Below are positions 1 through 11,928 of a stretch of DNA of 64,000 nt, in pieces. The translations under genes were made by a program, and so were the position numbers. The DNA lies in the NCBI RefSeq assembly GCF_009870125.1, contig NC_046683.1:58853869-58917868 (forward strand), in the 5' to 3' direction. A model generated the notes under the pieces. The model made no database searches and was not told the DNA's origin. It saw only the letters and a program-made list of their open reading frames with translations. Position 1 is the stretch's first letter, and every line of letters starts with the position of its first letter. The DNA comes from Drosophila pseudoobscura. Taxonomy: Eukaryota > Arthropoda > Insecta > Diptera > Drosophilidae.

Positions 1-1245
1 GGGAGAGAGGGAGGCAGAACAAGCTAATGGCGAAGGCAACCTTGAACCTGGACGCGAGGTTGTTGCCAGAAATATCTTGTACAAGTATCTGGGAGGTTTG
101 GGCATGTCCATTATCATAGAATCTTCCATTTGATCAAGATCGAAATGTATTCCTTCATAAAGACAATCCCTCCTAAGTCTCCCCGCCTTATCAGCCTGAC
201 ACCTAATGATTATTGTGGCATTTGCTTGATTTGAATTGATTTTCGTATTGCATAATGCGATAGTCGAGCAAGGTATTGCCCTGCCCTGCCCTGCCCTCAA
301 TGTGGGGCTGTCTCCCCCGCAACGCAATGAATGACACTTTTGGCGAGCGAAGACGAGCAGTTCTCAGCGGCACTTCATTAGCATTTTTATGCGTTACGAC
401 TGGCTCCGTTCTGGCATCCGTGACTTGGCATTAAAAAAAAAAATCTAAAAAAAATATTAGAGACTGCTGCCAGAGAAACTGTATTTTCGAATTGAACTTT
501 GGAGCAGCCCCAACAGCCAACAGCCAGCAGCCAGCAGCCACCAGCTGGCTGGCAACTACTTTGCCCCTCCCTGCCGCCCCTCCCTACCGCCCCTCGAGTG
601 GCTTAGTCACACAGATACTCGCTGGCATAAAGTTCGTGGCAAGTTGTTGGAAGCGAAGAGCCACTTGGTCTGGCAGTACTCATAGAAAAGTATCCAACAG
701 ATACAACAGAAAGCTGGGTGGGGGCAGAGCGAGTGGGGCCAGGAAAGTGTGTCAAATGCGCAAACGTCAGAGCAGCTGATCGAGAGAGCAAGATATATAC
801 ACAATGTACATATAGAGAAAGAGAGGGCAATAGTCAAGCAGTGGGAGAGAGTGGGAGAGAGAGAGAGATGTGCTCGGTTTTGTTAGTAAACAAAAATCAC
901 GAACCTTATGTATGATCATTTACTCTCTCTCTCTCGCTCCCTCTCTCTCTCTCTCTGCACATAACGGGAGGGAGAGACCACGAAGCCAGCGACTGCACAG
1001 CTGCTTGGAGCATAATTTTGGCGCTTTGCAGCCCCGTGTGTCCCCGTGCCCTACCCCCCGGCTCGTGTTTACCCGCTCTCCCGAAACGCTTTTTGCGTTT
1101 TAAAAAAATACATAATTATGGGCTTAGATACGCTCTGGCGATCATTGCTCTGGCTCCGTGACTCTCTCACCCGCTCGTACGAGTCACGGAGTCGCACTCG
1201 GGCACGGACTCGGGCTCTCTCTCACACACTCTCTCTCTCTCTCTC
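1..1245. other. Noncoding DNA upstream of DOR
   Basis: No frame here looks like coding sequence. The stretch holds a short CCCTG repeat near 283-300, CAGC-rich tracts near 505-560 and CT/GA tracts near 850-870, 922-956 and 1215-1245. GAGA-type tracts are common near fly promoters, so this may be the upstream control region of the gene that follows. Confidence 0.5.
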
Positions 1246-1400
1246 GGAGCACTTCTTCAGAACCGAACGTCGACTGCTGACTGGCATTCGCATTTGATAA
1301 TTGAAACCCAGCAGAACGCAGCCGCAGCCGCTCGATCGATCGAGTGCAGCAGAAGGAAAGTGAAACTCACACGAAAAGATTAGGTAAATAAATGAACAAC
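1245..1400 (+). promoter_or_regulatory. Candidate distal promoter and first noncoding exon of DOR
   Basis: A CT tract is followed by an initiator-like TTCAGA with a possible +1 A at 1259. A, C and G-rich sequence typical of a fly 5' UTR follows, then a donor-like AG|GTAAAT near 1381. A matching acceptor lies at 5371-5372, directly before the leader of DOR. No TATA box is visible. The exact start site is inferred. Confidence 0.3.
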
Positions 1401-4192
1401 AAGAGACAAGAGACAAAACATATGTATCTAACACTAAGAACAAGTGAGTGCAAAAGATTTTTTTATAAATTGTGAGTGAGAAAAAGAACTTTTGGCTAAA
1501 CTGCAGCTACCACATAGAGGCCACAGATACAGATACACACACACACACGCACACGCACACACACATACACAGCATTGTAGTGGAACTGGTGTGTGGCGTA
1601 GCTTTTGTTCTTGCGTCCACTTTTGAAATTCAAATTCCGTTGCCATTTTCAGTTGGCAATCGAGTGTCGACTTGGCTGTATCTCCGCAGTGTGGCTCTCT
1701 GCTGTATCCGTATCCGTATCCGTATCTGTATCTGTGCCCGTGGCTGTGCATCTGTGTATCTGATTTGCTTCCAATTTACGTGTACCCAGTCGTTCGCTTC
1801 TTTCCTGCAAAGGCTGTCATCCCCCCAAAGGTGAGCGATCCATCCCATCCCCCGTCAATTTTGTGCCCGCAATTAGTTGCCCGTTTCGTGTAGGGTCCAA
1901 GGTCAGGGCTGACGTCAGTCGGCGGTGGGTCTTTTGTGCCAGATATTGCATAATTCCGTGAAAGTTTCCCCAGCAAGTGTTTGTTACAGATTGGTTTTTT
2001 GTTGTCGCCCCCCAAAAAATACAAAACAAAAAAATTCAGCAAAACAGAAACACAAACGAAATTCCATCAAAACAAAAGAAACTTTCGCACTTTGGCACTG
2101 AAGCTTTAAGCTAATCAGACCGATATGTATGTACATATGTATGTATGTATATATGTGTATAGATTGGGTATTGGTTTGTACTTAGAAAGCTTTAGATATT
2201 CTTCTTTGTTTGGGAATACTTTTAGATAGAGGTAACAATATATATGTACATATATATATTTTTTTCGGGGATAGTTCGCTGATGAAATTTCACTGAAACT
2301 AACACAATACATTCCCAGATTTACCCATCAATATAGCATATCTGCTTGTAAATTCCTGCCTGTCAGTAGTCCACTCCTTCCCCCCAGATCTATCAATCAT
2401 TCTCCCTCTCCCATTCTCTTTGTACTAAATATAAACCCACTCCCTGATCTCTGCAGCTGTCAGTTATACTAAATTAGTTCAAGTTCATTAGCACAGTCCC
2501 CCCAACTGCCACCCGCTGGAGATTGAACAAAGCCTGAACTGAACTTTCGACTGTCGGCTCGGCTCGGCTCGGTTGCAACACACGCCAGGGACCTGGAACA
2601 GACCCAGACCCAGACCCAGACCCAAGCTATACTATATAGGGTATACGCGTGTGTGTAGTAAACAATACTATAGCTATAGTCATAGAAATTATTAGCATAG
2701 TCGGGTCTGTCTGGCGCGTCTGTCTGGGGTGGCGGGTCTCTTATCGGAACTGAAGTGAGTCGGCGAATAGTTTTTTGTTTTGTTTTTGTCGCTGATAGCG
2801 CGGCACAAGCTAATTTCGATGTCCCCAAAAGATCATTGGGTTCGGCCAGACAATGCCTGGGTATTGTTTTGCGGATATATATGTACACATATCTAGACTT
2901 ATATAATCCACAGACGGATCAAGGTCAGGGCGTTAGCAAAAATCAACAAAAAAATTCTCAGCTAAAATATGCGCCAAAAAGAAACAAAGGCAATGCAATC
3001 TGATGTCATATGTGCTAGGAATATATATATGTATATATTCTGATAAATATGTAAATATGTATAAAAACCAAGCAAACATTCCCAAGGTCAGAATTATTTG
3101 GCTGCAGATGTGACAAAAGTGAAATGAAAAATTTACTGCAGTTCACAGAAGAAATCACAAAAAAAAGAAAAACACAAAAAGAAACCATTTCTGTATTTCT
3201 ATCTGATTCTGGGACCATTGCCTTTGTTTGGCTGCCGCCACGGGGGGTTATCAGTATGAGTGTGCACAGTGCACAGTGCCCGACATAACAGTAAGAACCT
3301 TCGATTGTCAGCCCTACGTGTTTATTAATAAAATGCCAGCACGGACCTGTCGTCCCCAATTGTGGCCCGTTGTGCAATGCGAATGCATTTGTAATGAAAA
3401 ATATTTCTACTATATATTATTTATATTTTTTTTGTTGTTGTTTCGTAGTGCTTAATATGCATGCAGCGAGTGCCAAAGTCAGGCGAAATATGGTAAGGAA
3501 TTTTGAGGTCAAGTCGCAACAGAATAGAAAGGAGAATACAAGCAGCAGAAAACAATTGGCCATATCTGGGGGCATCTTGAAACATAAATTTTCGTAGCCC
3601 CGTAGCCATTATGGGGATAGTTATCCCGGTCCCCTATTGCTTAATGGGCCTTTCGGTTCGATCTCCTGGCAATTAACACAATTTATTTGCACTGAAACGG
3701 AGTCAATGGCCGCGCCATCAAATTTGATTGTCAAACTTTCGCTGACATTTACTCCGGGACTCGGCGGGCCTCATCAATCCCAATTTCTGTACGCTTTTCT
3801 GTCTCTGATGCAAGAGGAGAGATTTCACTTTGTTGGCTTTTCCTTCCAGCATTTTCACGTTTTCCGTTTTGCGGTCAAATTGCAAATTGCCACGGCAATT
3901 GTCTTTGCCAACTGCAGCTCCAACTTTAACTCCACTCCACTCCAATCCAATCCTATTTCTGTTTGCCTTTTGCCTTCTTTCATGCATAATTTGATCGACA
4001 AATATATCCGAGTGGAGCTGGAGCTGGCGCTGGAGTCTCAGACCGGGTCCCGTTGGCATCTTTAGGCTGATGCGATAATCAGCAAATGGCTGCAAAAAGA
4101 AATCATCAGAGACAGCGGTGTGGCGGGAGCAAAGATACAGATACATTTGCCTATTGTCATGACGTGTGCTCAATTCAAATTGCATATATGCT

Positions 4193-4240
4193 ATAGACTC
4201 GGACTCGGACTCGTACTCGTACTCGTACTCGTACTCGAAC
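4193..4240. repeat. ACTCGT/ACTCGG hexanucleotide microsatellite
   Basis: About eight imperfect copies of a 6-bp unit built on ACTCG. Related period-6 tracts occur at 22195-22223, 28514-28556 and 46198-46248. Confidence 0.85.
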
Positions 4241-4620
4241 GATTGTGTGTGCCACACAGCCGCCATACATATAATTGCCTTGATCATAAGCTCGGCGCAT
4301 GCACAGAGCTCTACTTGGGATGATGGTTGAAGGCCAGCCAGGGGGTGGTGGCAGCGCACTGCCCGAGAGGGGGTGGCCAACCAGCTATCAACTGGGAGAC
4401 TTAATGGGCTATGCAGCGATACTTAATGGCACAGACCCCCCATCCCCACCCGTCCATTATATGGATGTCAGTCAGCACACAGCACAGAGCACAGAGCACA
4501 GCACAGTGCTTGTCAAACTGTCAGGCACAGCAGAGCAGAGCAGTGCTGCAGCAGCGGGGAAAAGCAGCGCAAAACTCTGATTAATGCAATCAAAAGTAAT
4601 TACAGCCTTTAGATAATTCG

Positions 4621-4655
4621 TATAAAAGGAAATTTCACTTTCGCATTTCAATTGA
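4621..4655 (+). promoter_or_regulatory. Candidate TATA promoter in the DOR leader region
   Basis: TATAAAAG at 4621-4628 lies about 30 bases before TTTCAATT, a weak initiator with a possible +1 A near 4650. UTR-like A and C-rich sequence follows. It could be an alternative start for DOR; the initiator match is poor. Confidence 0.3.
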
Positions 4656-5372
4656 AATACAGCCGAAAAAACCACACAAAATATTCCAACGAAAAACAAT
4701 TAAATTATTGGTTTTCAAAAAAAGAAAAATCATTGAGGAAGAAGCCGCTTGTGGGATACTCTTTCAATATCGCAATTTAGAAAAAAATGTAGAAATGTAG
4801 AGGTAAAAGAGGGACATGGATCCATAGGGCATAACTAAAAGCGAAGACTAGGCTTTGGGCAGCTGAGTCGGTCCCCAGAATCCAAGAGCAAGAGTCGCTG
4901 GTGAGGCGCGCAAAAGACTTACTTTTCGAGGCGAAGAATCTAATAGTTAACAGGTGTCGGTTCCAAGATAAACAGCAAAAGATAATTGAAGTATCTTGGT
5001 ACTTTATAGTCTGTCAAAACACAGGAAAATATCATTAAACCATTCTATTATATTTTTAAAGCAAAGAAAATGTTCTTTAATTTAAAAGGGACATTTAATA
5101 ATCTATTAATAAAGGCTAGAAATGCTGTTGGCCTGCTTTTTCTATGCCCTCTACATAAAGACCAACCGTTTGGTACTACCTCCACGTTTTTTAGGGTATA
5201 AGAATAGCAATTAAATGAAATTAAGTATCCGCCCCATTGCACCGAGTGTGTGCCCACGCAAACAAGCTGCTTACTTAGCATGCAAGAGGTGGCGGGTGGG
5301 GAAGTGGGGTGGCCGATTACGTAATACGTTCAATTCTCATGCTTCCTACCTCTTTTCCTTCTCCGCTTTCAG

Positions 5373-5706
5373 CTTCAAAGCTAGAAGAGAACAGTAACAG
5401 AAACAGACGCAGCGAAAGCGAAGCAGCGTACAAAGCAACAAACAAAGAAACAAGAAACAAAAAGGAATAAATAAAAGACTGAGCAACGTTCAAGCAAAAT
5501 CCAAGGAACAACCACATTAGCAATCTCCCCCAGCACCAACACTCTCTCTCTCTCTCTCTCTATTTCTCTCTCTCTATCTCTTGATAACTGTATAACTAAG
5601 CGCTACAACAAAGTAAGAAGATCTCAGAAAAAACCCGATAAGCAATACTATATAGAGAAGAGAGCGCCATCTAACGCCCAACAGCCGCAACCAGCAGCAT
5701 TGTATA
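5373..5706 (+). other. 5' UTR exon of DOR
   Basis: A pyrimidine tract and CAG acceptor end at 5372. The A and C-rich leader after it contains a CT tract at about 5541-5580 and runs into the DOR start codon at 5707. Confidence 0.5.
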
Positions 5707-7263
5707 ATGTTAAGCAGTCTCGCAACGTTTCTATTTGGAGCGCCAGCAACGTCCGAGTCCAGCAGCAACAACGAAGTGAATCCCGCGCAGGCCAGCGATC
5801 CCTGTGATACCGCCATCGAACAGGCCCCATCCCCGGGAGATGTAATTGAGGTGACCTCATCGACGCCATCCGTAGCGGGCAACAGCAGTCGCGGCCCGGT
5901 GCGCGCCTCCCCCAACGGCAAGAGCCGTGGCAAGAATCGCCGTGGCAAGCAGAGATACAACCAGCAACAGCAGCAGCAGCAGCAGCAGCAGAGGAAGCAG
6001 CAGACTGCGACGATAACGAAGCTACTAACACCCACTGGTGAGACCCCCATTGAGGAGGACTTTGACGAGGACGAATGGTATATTGTAGAGAAGGAGGGTA
6101 AGTCCTTAAACATCAACCAGCCGGGAGGAGCGATCTTCAATCTCGATATATATGTGCATTCCAGACGAGGAGGACGACTCTCTGCCACGCAGCGACTCCG
6201 AGGAGGAGCTCTCCGTTGTCGAGGTCCAGCAGCAGCCGAAGGCCGCAACCTCCTCCTCCTCCTCCGGCCATGGCCAGGCGGTATCGGGGTCATCGCGCCA
6301 TCGGCGCCAGCACATCAATTCGCATTCCCTTTACAGCGGTCCGCGGCCGCAGCAGCAGCGCAACCACTTGCAGCGGTCCCGCGTGGCCCGTCCGCTGAGC
6401 ATCTCCACCCTGAGCCCGCCCAGAAGTGTGCCCCCCAGCAGCCTGGCGGACCTTGACAATGTCAGCCAGTCGCTGTACGTGGCCTCGCCAAGCGGCAGCG
6501 ACCACGGCCAGGGTCAGGGCCAGGGTCAGGGTCAGGGTGCGAACGTGCTGATGGAGGAGTCCTGGTACGTAACACCGCCACCATGCTTCACCTCGATTGG
6601 GCCAATCAATATGGAAACTTCACCATTTGAGAATCTATTGATTGAGCATCCAAGGTTGGTGATCTTTATAGTACACATTTGTCCCTTCCCCCCCCCGCAA
6701 TCCACACAAAAATCGCACGCAAATAGATTTTCCCGCCAAGGATCGACTGGATCGTTGATTTTACTAATTTTTCAATGCCCTTTTTTTGCCTTTGCAGCAT
6801 GTCTGTTTATCGTAGTATTAGGTCCACCCAGGAGGGCACCGAAAGTTTTGTAAATCTTGATCTCGGGGTGGCAGCGGAGGCGCCACAATCGGAGCTGGCT
6901 CAGCAGGAGGCAGCCGAGCCGGAGCAGGCCCAGGCCCAGGCCCTCCACGAGCAGCGTCCGCATAGCGCTCGCTTCGATCGCCATGCGGCGGCCCAATTGA
7001 AGCAGGAGACTCTGGCACGCCAAAGCCAGAAGGTAATGCCCCCAGATTTCCTTACCATTTCTGTGGCAGCACATGCTAATGCACTCTCTTTCCTCCCCCA
7101 GAGCAACAACAAGAAGCAGCATCAGCAGCTGTGCCGCAGCGCCATCAAGCGGTCCAACAAGGTGCGCGATTTCCAGGCCAAGTCCCATCGCCCACGCCGC
7201 TCGGAGATGCAGCACTGCAAGCTGGTCAGTGGCGCCAACAACAACCGCAAGTGCTGCTTCTAA
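5707..7263 (+). CDS. DOR: DOR, TP53INP-family autophagy factor and nuclear coactivator
   Basis: Four coding exons, 5707-6097, 6165-6654, 6798-7032 and 7102-7263, join in frame to 425 residues; each intron has GT..AG ends. Near residue 120 lies an acidic patch leading into DEDEWYIVEKE. This is the LC3-interacting region of TP53INP1/2 and fly DOR, with core residues W124 and V127. The C-terminal exons are basic and Q/R/K-rich and end in RKCCF, a position where the family carries a conserved C-terminal segment. A ten-Gln run follows residue 80, and a GQ repeat lies near residue 270. In the family, DOR shuttles between nucleus and cytoplasm, binds Atg8/LC3 and coactivates hormone receptors, in flies the ecdysone receptor. 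The start was chosen because the frame opens at this ATG after a long UTR. The identity is firm; the function is by family. Confidence 0.88.
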
Positions 7264-8183
7264 GTGCGGCAACACCGCCACCACCACCACCACCACCAAC
7301 AACCCCCCCTCTCTCCACTAACCCCTGGAGGAGGAGCATTACAATCATGGCAAAAGCAGCGCGAGGGCAAGCCGCGCTTCGATTTTAATTAGTATTTTAA
7401 CTTAACCCCAAAAAAAGAAAGGAAAAGAAAGGAAAGGAAACACCCAACAAATCTGCGAAAAGAAATTCGCCAGAAAAATATCAAAATCTAGCAGCTACAA
7501 AAACACATATATATATTTAATGAATTAAACTTAACAATTAATTGCATAAAAAAACAAAACAAAAATTTAACTATCTGTGTAAATGCGTAGATTTAAACGT
7601 TCACAGTTTCAATTTAAACAAACAAAAAAAAAACAACTTAAAATCTAAACACGAAAAAATACCAAAAACCCAAAAAAAATGCAATAAAAATTTTCAAAAT
7701 GATAATGCAAAAAAAACCACACACGAAAAAATGACAAAAAAAAGATATGTATTAAATATGCAAGCAAAAAGAATTTTTTTGATATAGATTTAATGTGCAA
7801 CAAACAAAACAAAACAAAACAAAACAAAAAAAACACAAATATTTTATTTATTTAAACAAACAGCACACTGGATTGTTCTATGGTATATTTTGTAAACCAT
7901 TTTTTATGTTGATTTGATTGAGTAATTACCGAGTTGAAAGACTAGGGATATTTTTTTTTATTATTATTAATTAATATAAATTATAGTAGTGTGTGCATCT
8001 ATATATATGTATGTATATTGTATGTGTAGATTGTATTAAAGCCCTGGCACCAGACCTAATACTGTGTCGTATGCCTGTTTATGTTCTGAAAAGCGCGCGC
8101 GTATGTATGGAAAAACATGTGTGGAAAATGGACAAAAAAATGATAAAAATATATATAGAAAAGAATGAAAAAATTGCAATAAA
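7264..8183 (+). other. 3' UTR of DOR with poly(A) signals
   Basis: A very AT-rich tail follows the DOR stop. It contains AATAAA near 7684 and again at 8178-8183, either of which could end the transcript. It holds several A runs and no coding frame of its own. Confidence 0.55.
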
Positions 8184-8219
8184 AAAACAAAAATGATTAT
8201 GCTATAAAGTACTTGGCCT

Positions 8220-8225
8220 TTTATT
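8220..8225 (-). terminator. Possible poly(A) signal of a minus-strand transcript
   Basis: TTTATT on the plus strand reads AATAAA on the minus strand. It lies about 320 bases beyond the stop of the minus-strand exon at 8543-8645, so the two would form a tail-to-tail pair with DOR. Confidence 0.35.
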
Positions 8226-8340
8226 TGTTGGGGAAAAGAAAAAAAATCTGTTGAAAAAAATGTTGAAAATCGGGAAAAATTATTGCAAAACAATTTCTGA
8301 TGACTGCAATCGATTCGATGATCTTGAAGCCTACTCTGCA

Positions 8341-8420
8341 TACACTGAGAGAAAACAGGTATGGCAAGGTTTAAAGCAAAAGAAAGACCAAATATTTTCA
8401 TATTAATGTCAAAGTGTAAG
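8341..8420 (+). repeat. Short dispersed repeat starting TACACTGAGAGAAAA
   Basis: The 15-base start matches, inverted, the end of the repeat at 61785-61857. A near match, TACACCAAGAGAAAA, begins at 43949. The family is not identified; such ends are seen on short nonautonomous fly repeats. Confidence 0.4.
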
Positions 8421-8542
8421 GAAAAAGACTTTTCGAAGGCATAAACATTCCAATTTGAGGGCTTCTTTCTCTGGGCAAATGTTTGCTTAGCAATCTCCCC
8501 AAAGCCATAACCAAAACCCTATAAAATCCATTCGAAAGTGGG

Positions 8543-8645
8543 TCAGCAGTTGCGCCGATCTAAGGAGCAGTCGTCACAGTTGATGGACAAGGGCTGCGGT
8601 GCCCTTGCGCGGATGTCCATCACCAGAGCGTTGTCCAGGGTCAAG
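8543..8645 (-). CDS. Putative terminal coding exon of an unidentified gene (minus strand)
   Basis: Read on the minus strand from a CAG acceptor with a short pyrimidine run (CTCTATCCAG), one frame gives 33 whole codons and then TGA. It includes LTLDNALVMDIRARAP and SINCDDCSLDRRNC. Almost every codon ends in C or G (ACC, CTG, GAC, AAC, ATC, TGC), as in expressed Drosophila genes, while the DNA around it is AT-rich. An in-frame stop lies just upstream of the acceptor, so the piece must be spliced to an exon at higher coordinates, which I could not find. I do not recognise the protein. The opposite strand is also open but encodes a Lys/Arg-rich run typical of an antisense shadow. Confidence 0.4.
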
Positions 8646-9844
8646 CTGGATAGAGCCTTTCACAACGAGAGCCTAAAGTGCCGACTAACTAATTAGTGAT
8701 TAGTATTTTAAGGCAGACACGCTTGGCAAGCGGAGGCAATTAAACGCGCTTAACTTTACTTTACTTAACACAGACACAGCAGGCCAGCAAGACAGCAGTG
8801 CAGAGAGAAAGACACGGGCCAAATGTCTACAGTTAGGTGCCGTTGACCTTGGTTAAAGGTAAGGTATCGGTACGGGTACGGGTACGGGTATGGGTACGGG
8901 TATGGGGCTGGCTGGATTTGGTTATTCCTTCTTTTGCCAGCTGCTGTTTGCGACTTCCGCGATGCAAAACGAATCTAACGACGAATCACAGCGAAAGTAA
9001 ATCAGAAAATGGTTAGATCACGGGACCGAGAGCCTGAGATTCTTTCACAACCCGCCTCTGAGAGGCGCAGAGCCCACAGAGAGAATGCGGTTGGCTGGCT
9101 CCACTTCTAGGCCCTCGGATGGATGGATGGATGGATGAATGGATGGCTGGCTGGATAGAAGAGTGGATGGATGTGTGGCTGGGAAAAACTTTATAAAGAT
9201 CCGCTGCAGCCGCGCTTGGCTTCACACCTGTTCGCGACGCGAAGAGCTGCAAACCATCGTCCAGCCAAGGCATTCGGAACTCTCTCGATACACGCCACAC
9301 AGATACGCACACACACACACACACACACATAGACATAGAGGGTGGCAGAGGCTCGACTATTATGTAAGATTAGGCAATCTGCAACACACATCTACATATC
9401 CAGCAACTCGTGTAGGCGGTCGGTGATTCTATTTGGCAAGTTGCACTTGAGTGATTTTTCGGGCTTCCAAAAAACGGAAAACCTAATACCGAAAAACTGG
9501 AAACTGGAAACCGAAAACCGAAAACCAACAAAACTTTGAACAGACGTGCAACATGTAAAGCAAACCAGATAAACGCCACAAATGACGTAGACAAGAAAAA
9601 CCAAAACGAAGAAAATCGCGCAATAGCCAACGACCATTATCGAAAGTGAAACCCCCCCCGCCCCGCCCTCCCGAAAAAGTCAAAAAGACAAAACGCCAAC
9701 CGTTTTGTACCGCTTTGAGTCATTCGGTGGTTTTTTTTTTGTTTGTTTGTTTGTTTTTTTTTTGTTTTTTTTTGGCACGGATCGTCAAGTTTTATGGCTA
9801 ACGTCGCGAGGATTTGTTAACCCACGAAATGGGCCAAGTCATTC
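8646..9844. other. Noncoding DNA between DOR and dyl
   Basis: It holds a GGTACG/GGTATG repeat (8863-8906), a GGAT repeat (9116-9145), a CA run (9309-9328) and T-rich homopolymers near 9727-9775. No convincing coding exon was found, although the missing upstream exons of the minus-strand fragment at 8543-8645 might lie here. Confidence 0.5.
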
Positions 9845-10034
9845 GGTGTCAGTTGGTCAAAGTGCGTGCCGCCGAGCTGTGAACCAGTGAACCAGCCAGC
9901 CAGACAGCCAGCCAGCCAGCAGTTGTGGGTGTAAAGAAGGAAAGCCGAGGCGTTGGAAAAGCAAAGAAAACTTGAGCAGGTCAGTGCTGGATCTCGACTG
10001 TGGCAACAGGAAACAAAGAGCTTTTATAAGAAAT
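9845..10034 (+). promoter_or_regulatory. dyl: Probable dyl promoter initiator and noncoding first exon
   Basis: GTCAGTTG gives an initiator with a possible +1 A at 9851 and no TATA box. The sequence after it is UTR-like, with CAGC repeats, and ends at a consensus donor, GTGAGT, starting at 10035. The partner acceptor is a pyrimidine-rich ATTCTGCAG ending at 11915, 13 bases before the dyl start codon. Confidence 0.45.
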
Positions 10035-11915
10035 GTGAGTATGGTTAAGTTAAAGATGGGGTTACTATATGTTTGGGATTATTTACAAGTCTTTAAATAA
10101 TAAACGATTATACAGGGAGCATTTAGTTCACAAGAGCTAGGAAATATAATATTTATAATCTTCACCCAGACAAAAGAACCCTGAGCCCTGAATAGTCATA
10201 CTTAGACTTGAATATTAATGCCAATATATTTATTCACTTACAGTTCAAGATTGATATGAAAATATTTGATCTAAATATATTCCTAATTAATATTAATATA
10301 CTTCACACTTCAATCAGAAATATTTCTCATTTAAATTATACATAAATATTTTGTATAAACTAAACCTTTAAATTAAATATATTTATTATTGGTATATTTA
10401 TTTTAAAGTGTCTTATATTTTTATTAAATGTGGGTCGTATCAAAATCCTTTTCATATATTTATATTTAAAAAATATTTTTGTATTCGAAAACTGAATACT
10501 AAATTTACATATGAGCTTGATTCTATTTACAATGCCATTTCTCTATGAGTGTTCAATGTTCTCAGCTTACATATCTTGGATTTCGTAATAAATTATAGTT
10601 TCTGTACAAAACTACACCAAAATAGGATTCAATATAATGTTTAACACGTCCCACAATCCTTTCAATCAAAAGAGCATAACATTTTGAGATCTTTGCTATA
10701 TTCCTAACGCCTTCAAGGGGGCAACCTTATCTCTTTCGATAAACAAAATGTCGAGCGCCTTAAGCCGGCTTCAGCACGAGTCGATAACGTTTATTAGGGT
10801 ACCGTTAGGCAGGTGCTTTTAATGCAGTTAACCAGCAAAAGGCGGAGGCAAAGTGGTGGCAAGAAAACGGCTCAAGGTCAGACCAATGCGATTAACTATA
10901 ATTATAAAAGCCAAGTGTAGGAGCAAGCAGAAAACCACCACAAAGACGGACACCCACAAAACACAACAACAGCTACAATAAATAATGAAAGCCAAAAACC
11001 GAAACCAAAAAAAAACCCAACAAGACGAAGAAGCACCATCCAACTATTGCATAACAGAGAGGCAAAGAGAAAAAAACAATAAAAAACCATAAATCCAACA
11101 AAAAAACAAGAAGAAGTTGGAGTAATTATAACAACAATTAAGCAAACGGCGTGCGTTTTTACAGCTAAGCGTAAAGCGCAGCCAAGCATTTTGGTGGGTG
11201 AAGGGTACAGCCACAGCAGTGGGAGGAAGGGGGCGTCAATGTACAATGTACAATGTACATCATTCATTAAAATGTAATCCAAGTTTAAGCAAAGTCTTCT
11301 AGTCGGGGGTTCTTCTTCATAATTAAACGGATGACAGTTTTATGCCTTTGACCTTAACGCCTGACAGACAGAGAACGCAGCTACAGATACGCAGATACAC
11401 CCCACAGGCAGGAGATGGGGAGGAAAAGAGACAGAGGAGATGTCATTGTTCTGGTGGAACTATAGTTCCAGCGACATTGATAGCAAAGCTATACCCTAAC
11501 ACAGAAGCGAGTCCGGTCACTTTTCAGACAGAAGCCAAGGCACAGATAAAAGGCAATCTAAATAGAAACCAATCCACACTGTATACAGAAGGGCAGCGCT
11601 TCTAGCCATCTTAGACAATCCAAAGATTCAATTCAAAAGGCCATCAAAAGAGCATTTGAGTATGGGCGTTCTGTAAGATTTTCTTGCTCGTGCAACACTC
11701 ATCTGAAACATTGGCCACAATTAATTTATGAACCACAAACTTCCTTCCTGCCTCTACGCATTTGGTGTAACACCGCCAAGACACACACAACACACAACAC
11801 TTGAGTGACCACTAGCAAGGTCAGCATCAACCATGCAGCAACCATGACGATGATTATGATTCCTATTTCTATTCCGATTCCGATTCCTATTTCTTTTCCG
11901 ATTCTGATTCTGCAG
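10035..11915 (+). other. dyl: First (5' UTR) intron of dyl
   Basis: Bounded by GTGAGT and a strong CAG acceptor. It contains an AT-rich block (about 10080-10650) with a dispersed repeat at 10481-10553, and three 7-base-spaced TGTACA palindromes at 11240-11259. A variable TTCCGA/TTCCTA hexamer tract lies just before the acceptor. No coding exon was seen. Confidence 0.45.
10481..10553 (+). repeat. Copy of a dispersed repeat (GTATTCGAAAAC family)
   Basis: This stretch and 61785-61857 align over about 70 bases. They share GTATTCGAAAAC, the following GAATA and the spacing to a TTTCTCT..GTGT end. Confidence 0.5.
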
Positions 11916-11928
11916 TTGATCAACGGAC

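Larger units (their letters stand above)
1400..5372 (+). other. Probable 5' intron of DOR, no gene seen
   Basis: No supported coding region. It contains simple repeats: CA at 1530-1565, a TATCCG hexamer run at 1703-1736, and an ACTCGT hexamer run at 4193-4240. The GTAAAT near 1381 and the pyrimidine-rich acceptor at 5371-5372 would make this an intron in the leader of DOR. Confidence 0.4.

Noticed and set aside
1434-1751. Open frames over the CA and TATCCG repeats
   Set aside because: They encode only Thr-His, Cys-Val or Tyr-Gly style repeats produced by microsatellites.
5574-6293. Minus-strand frame over DOR exons
   Set aside because: Antisense of the poly-Gln and Ser-rich DOR coding sequence; it has no splice or family support.
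8520-8550. TATAAAA near TCAGCAG as a promoter
   Set aside because: The spacing of about 25 bases is short, and the sequence overlaps the minus-strand coding-like exon.
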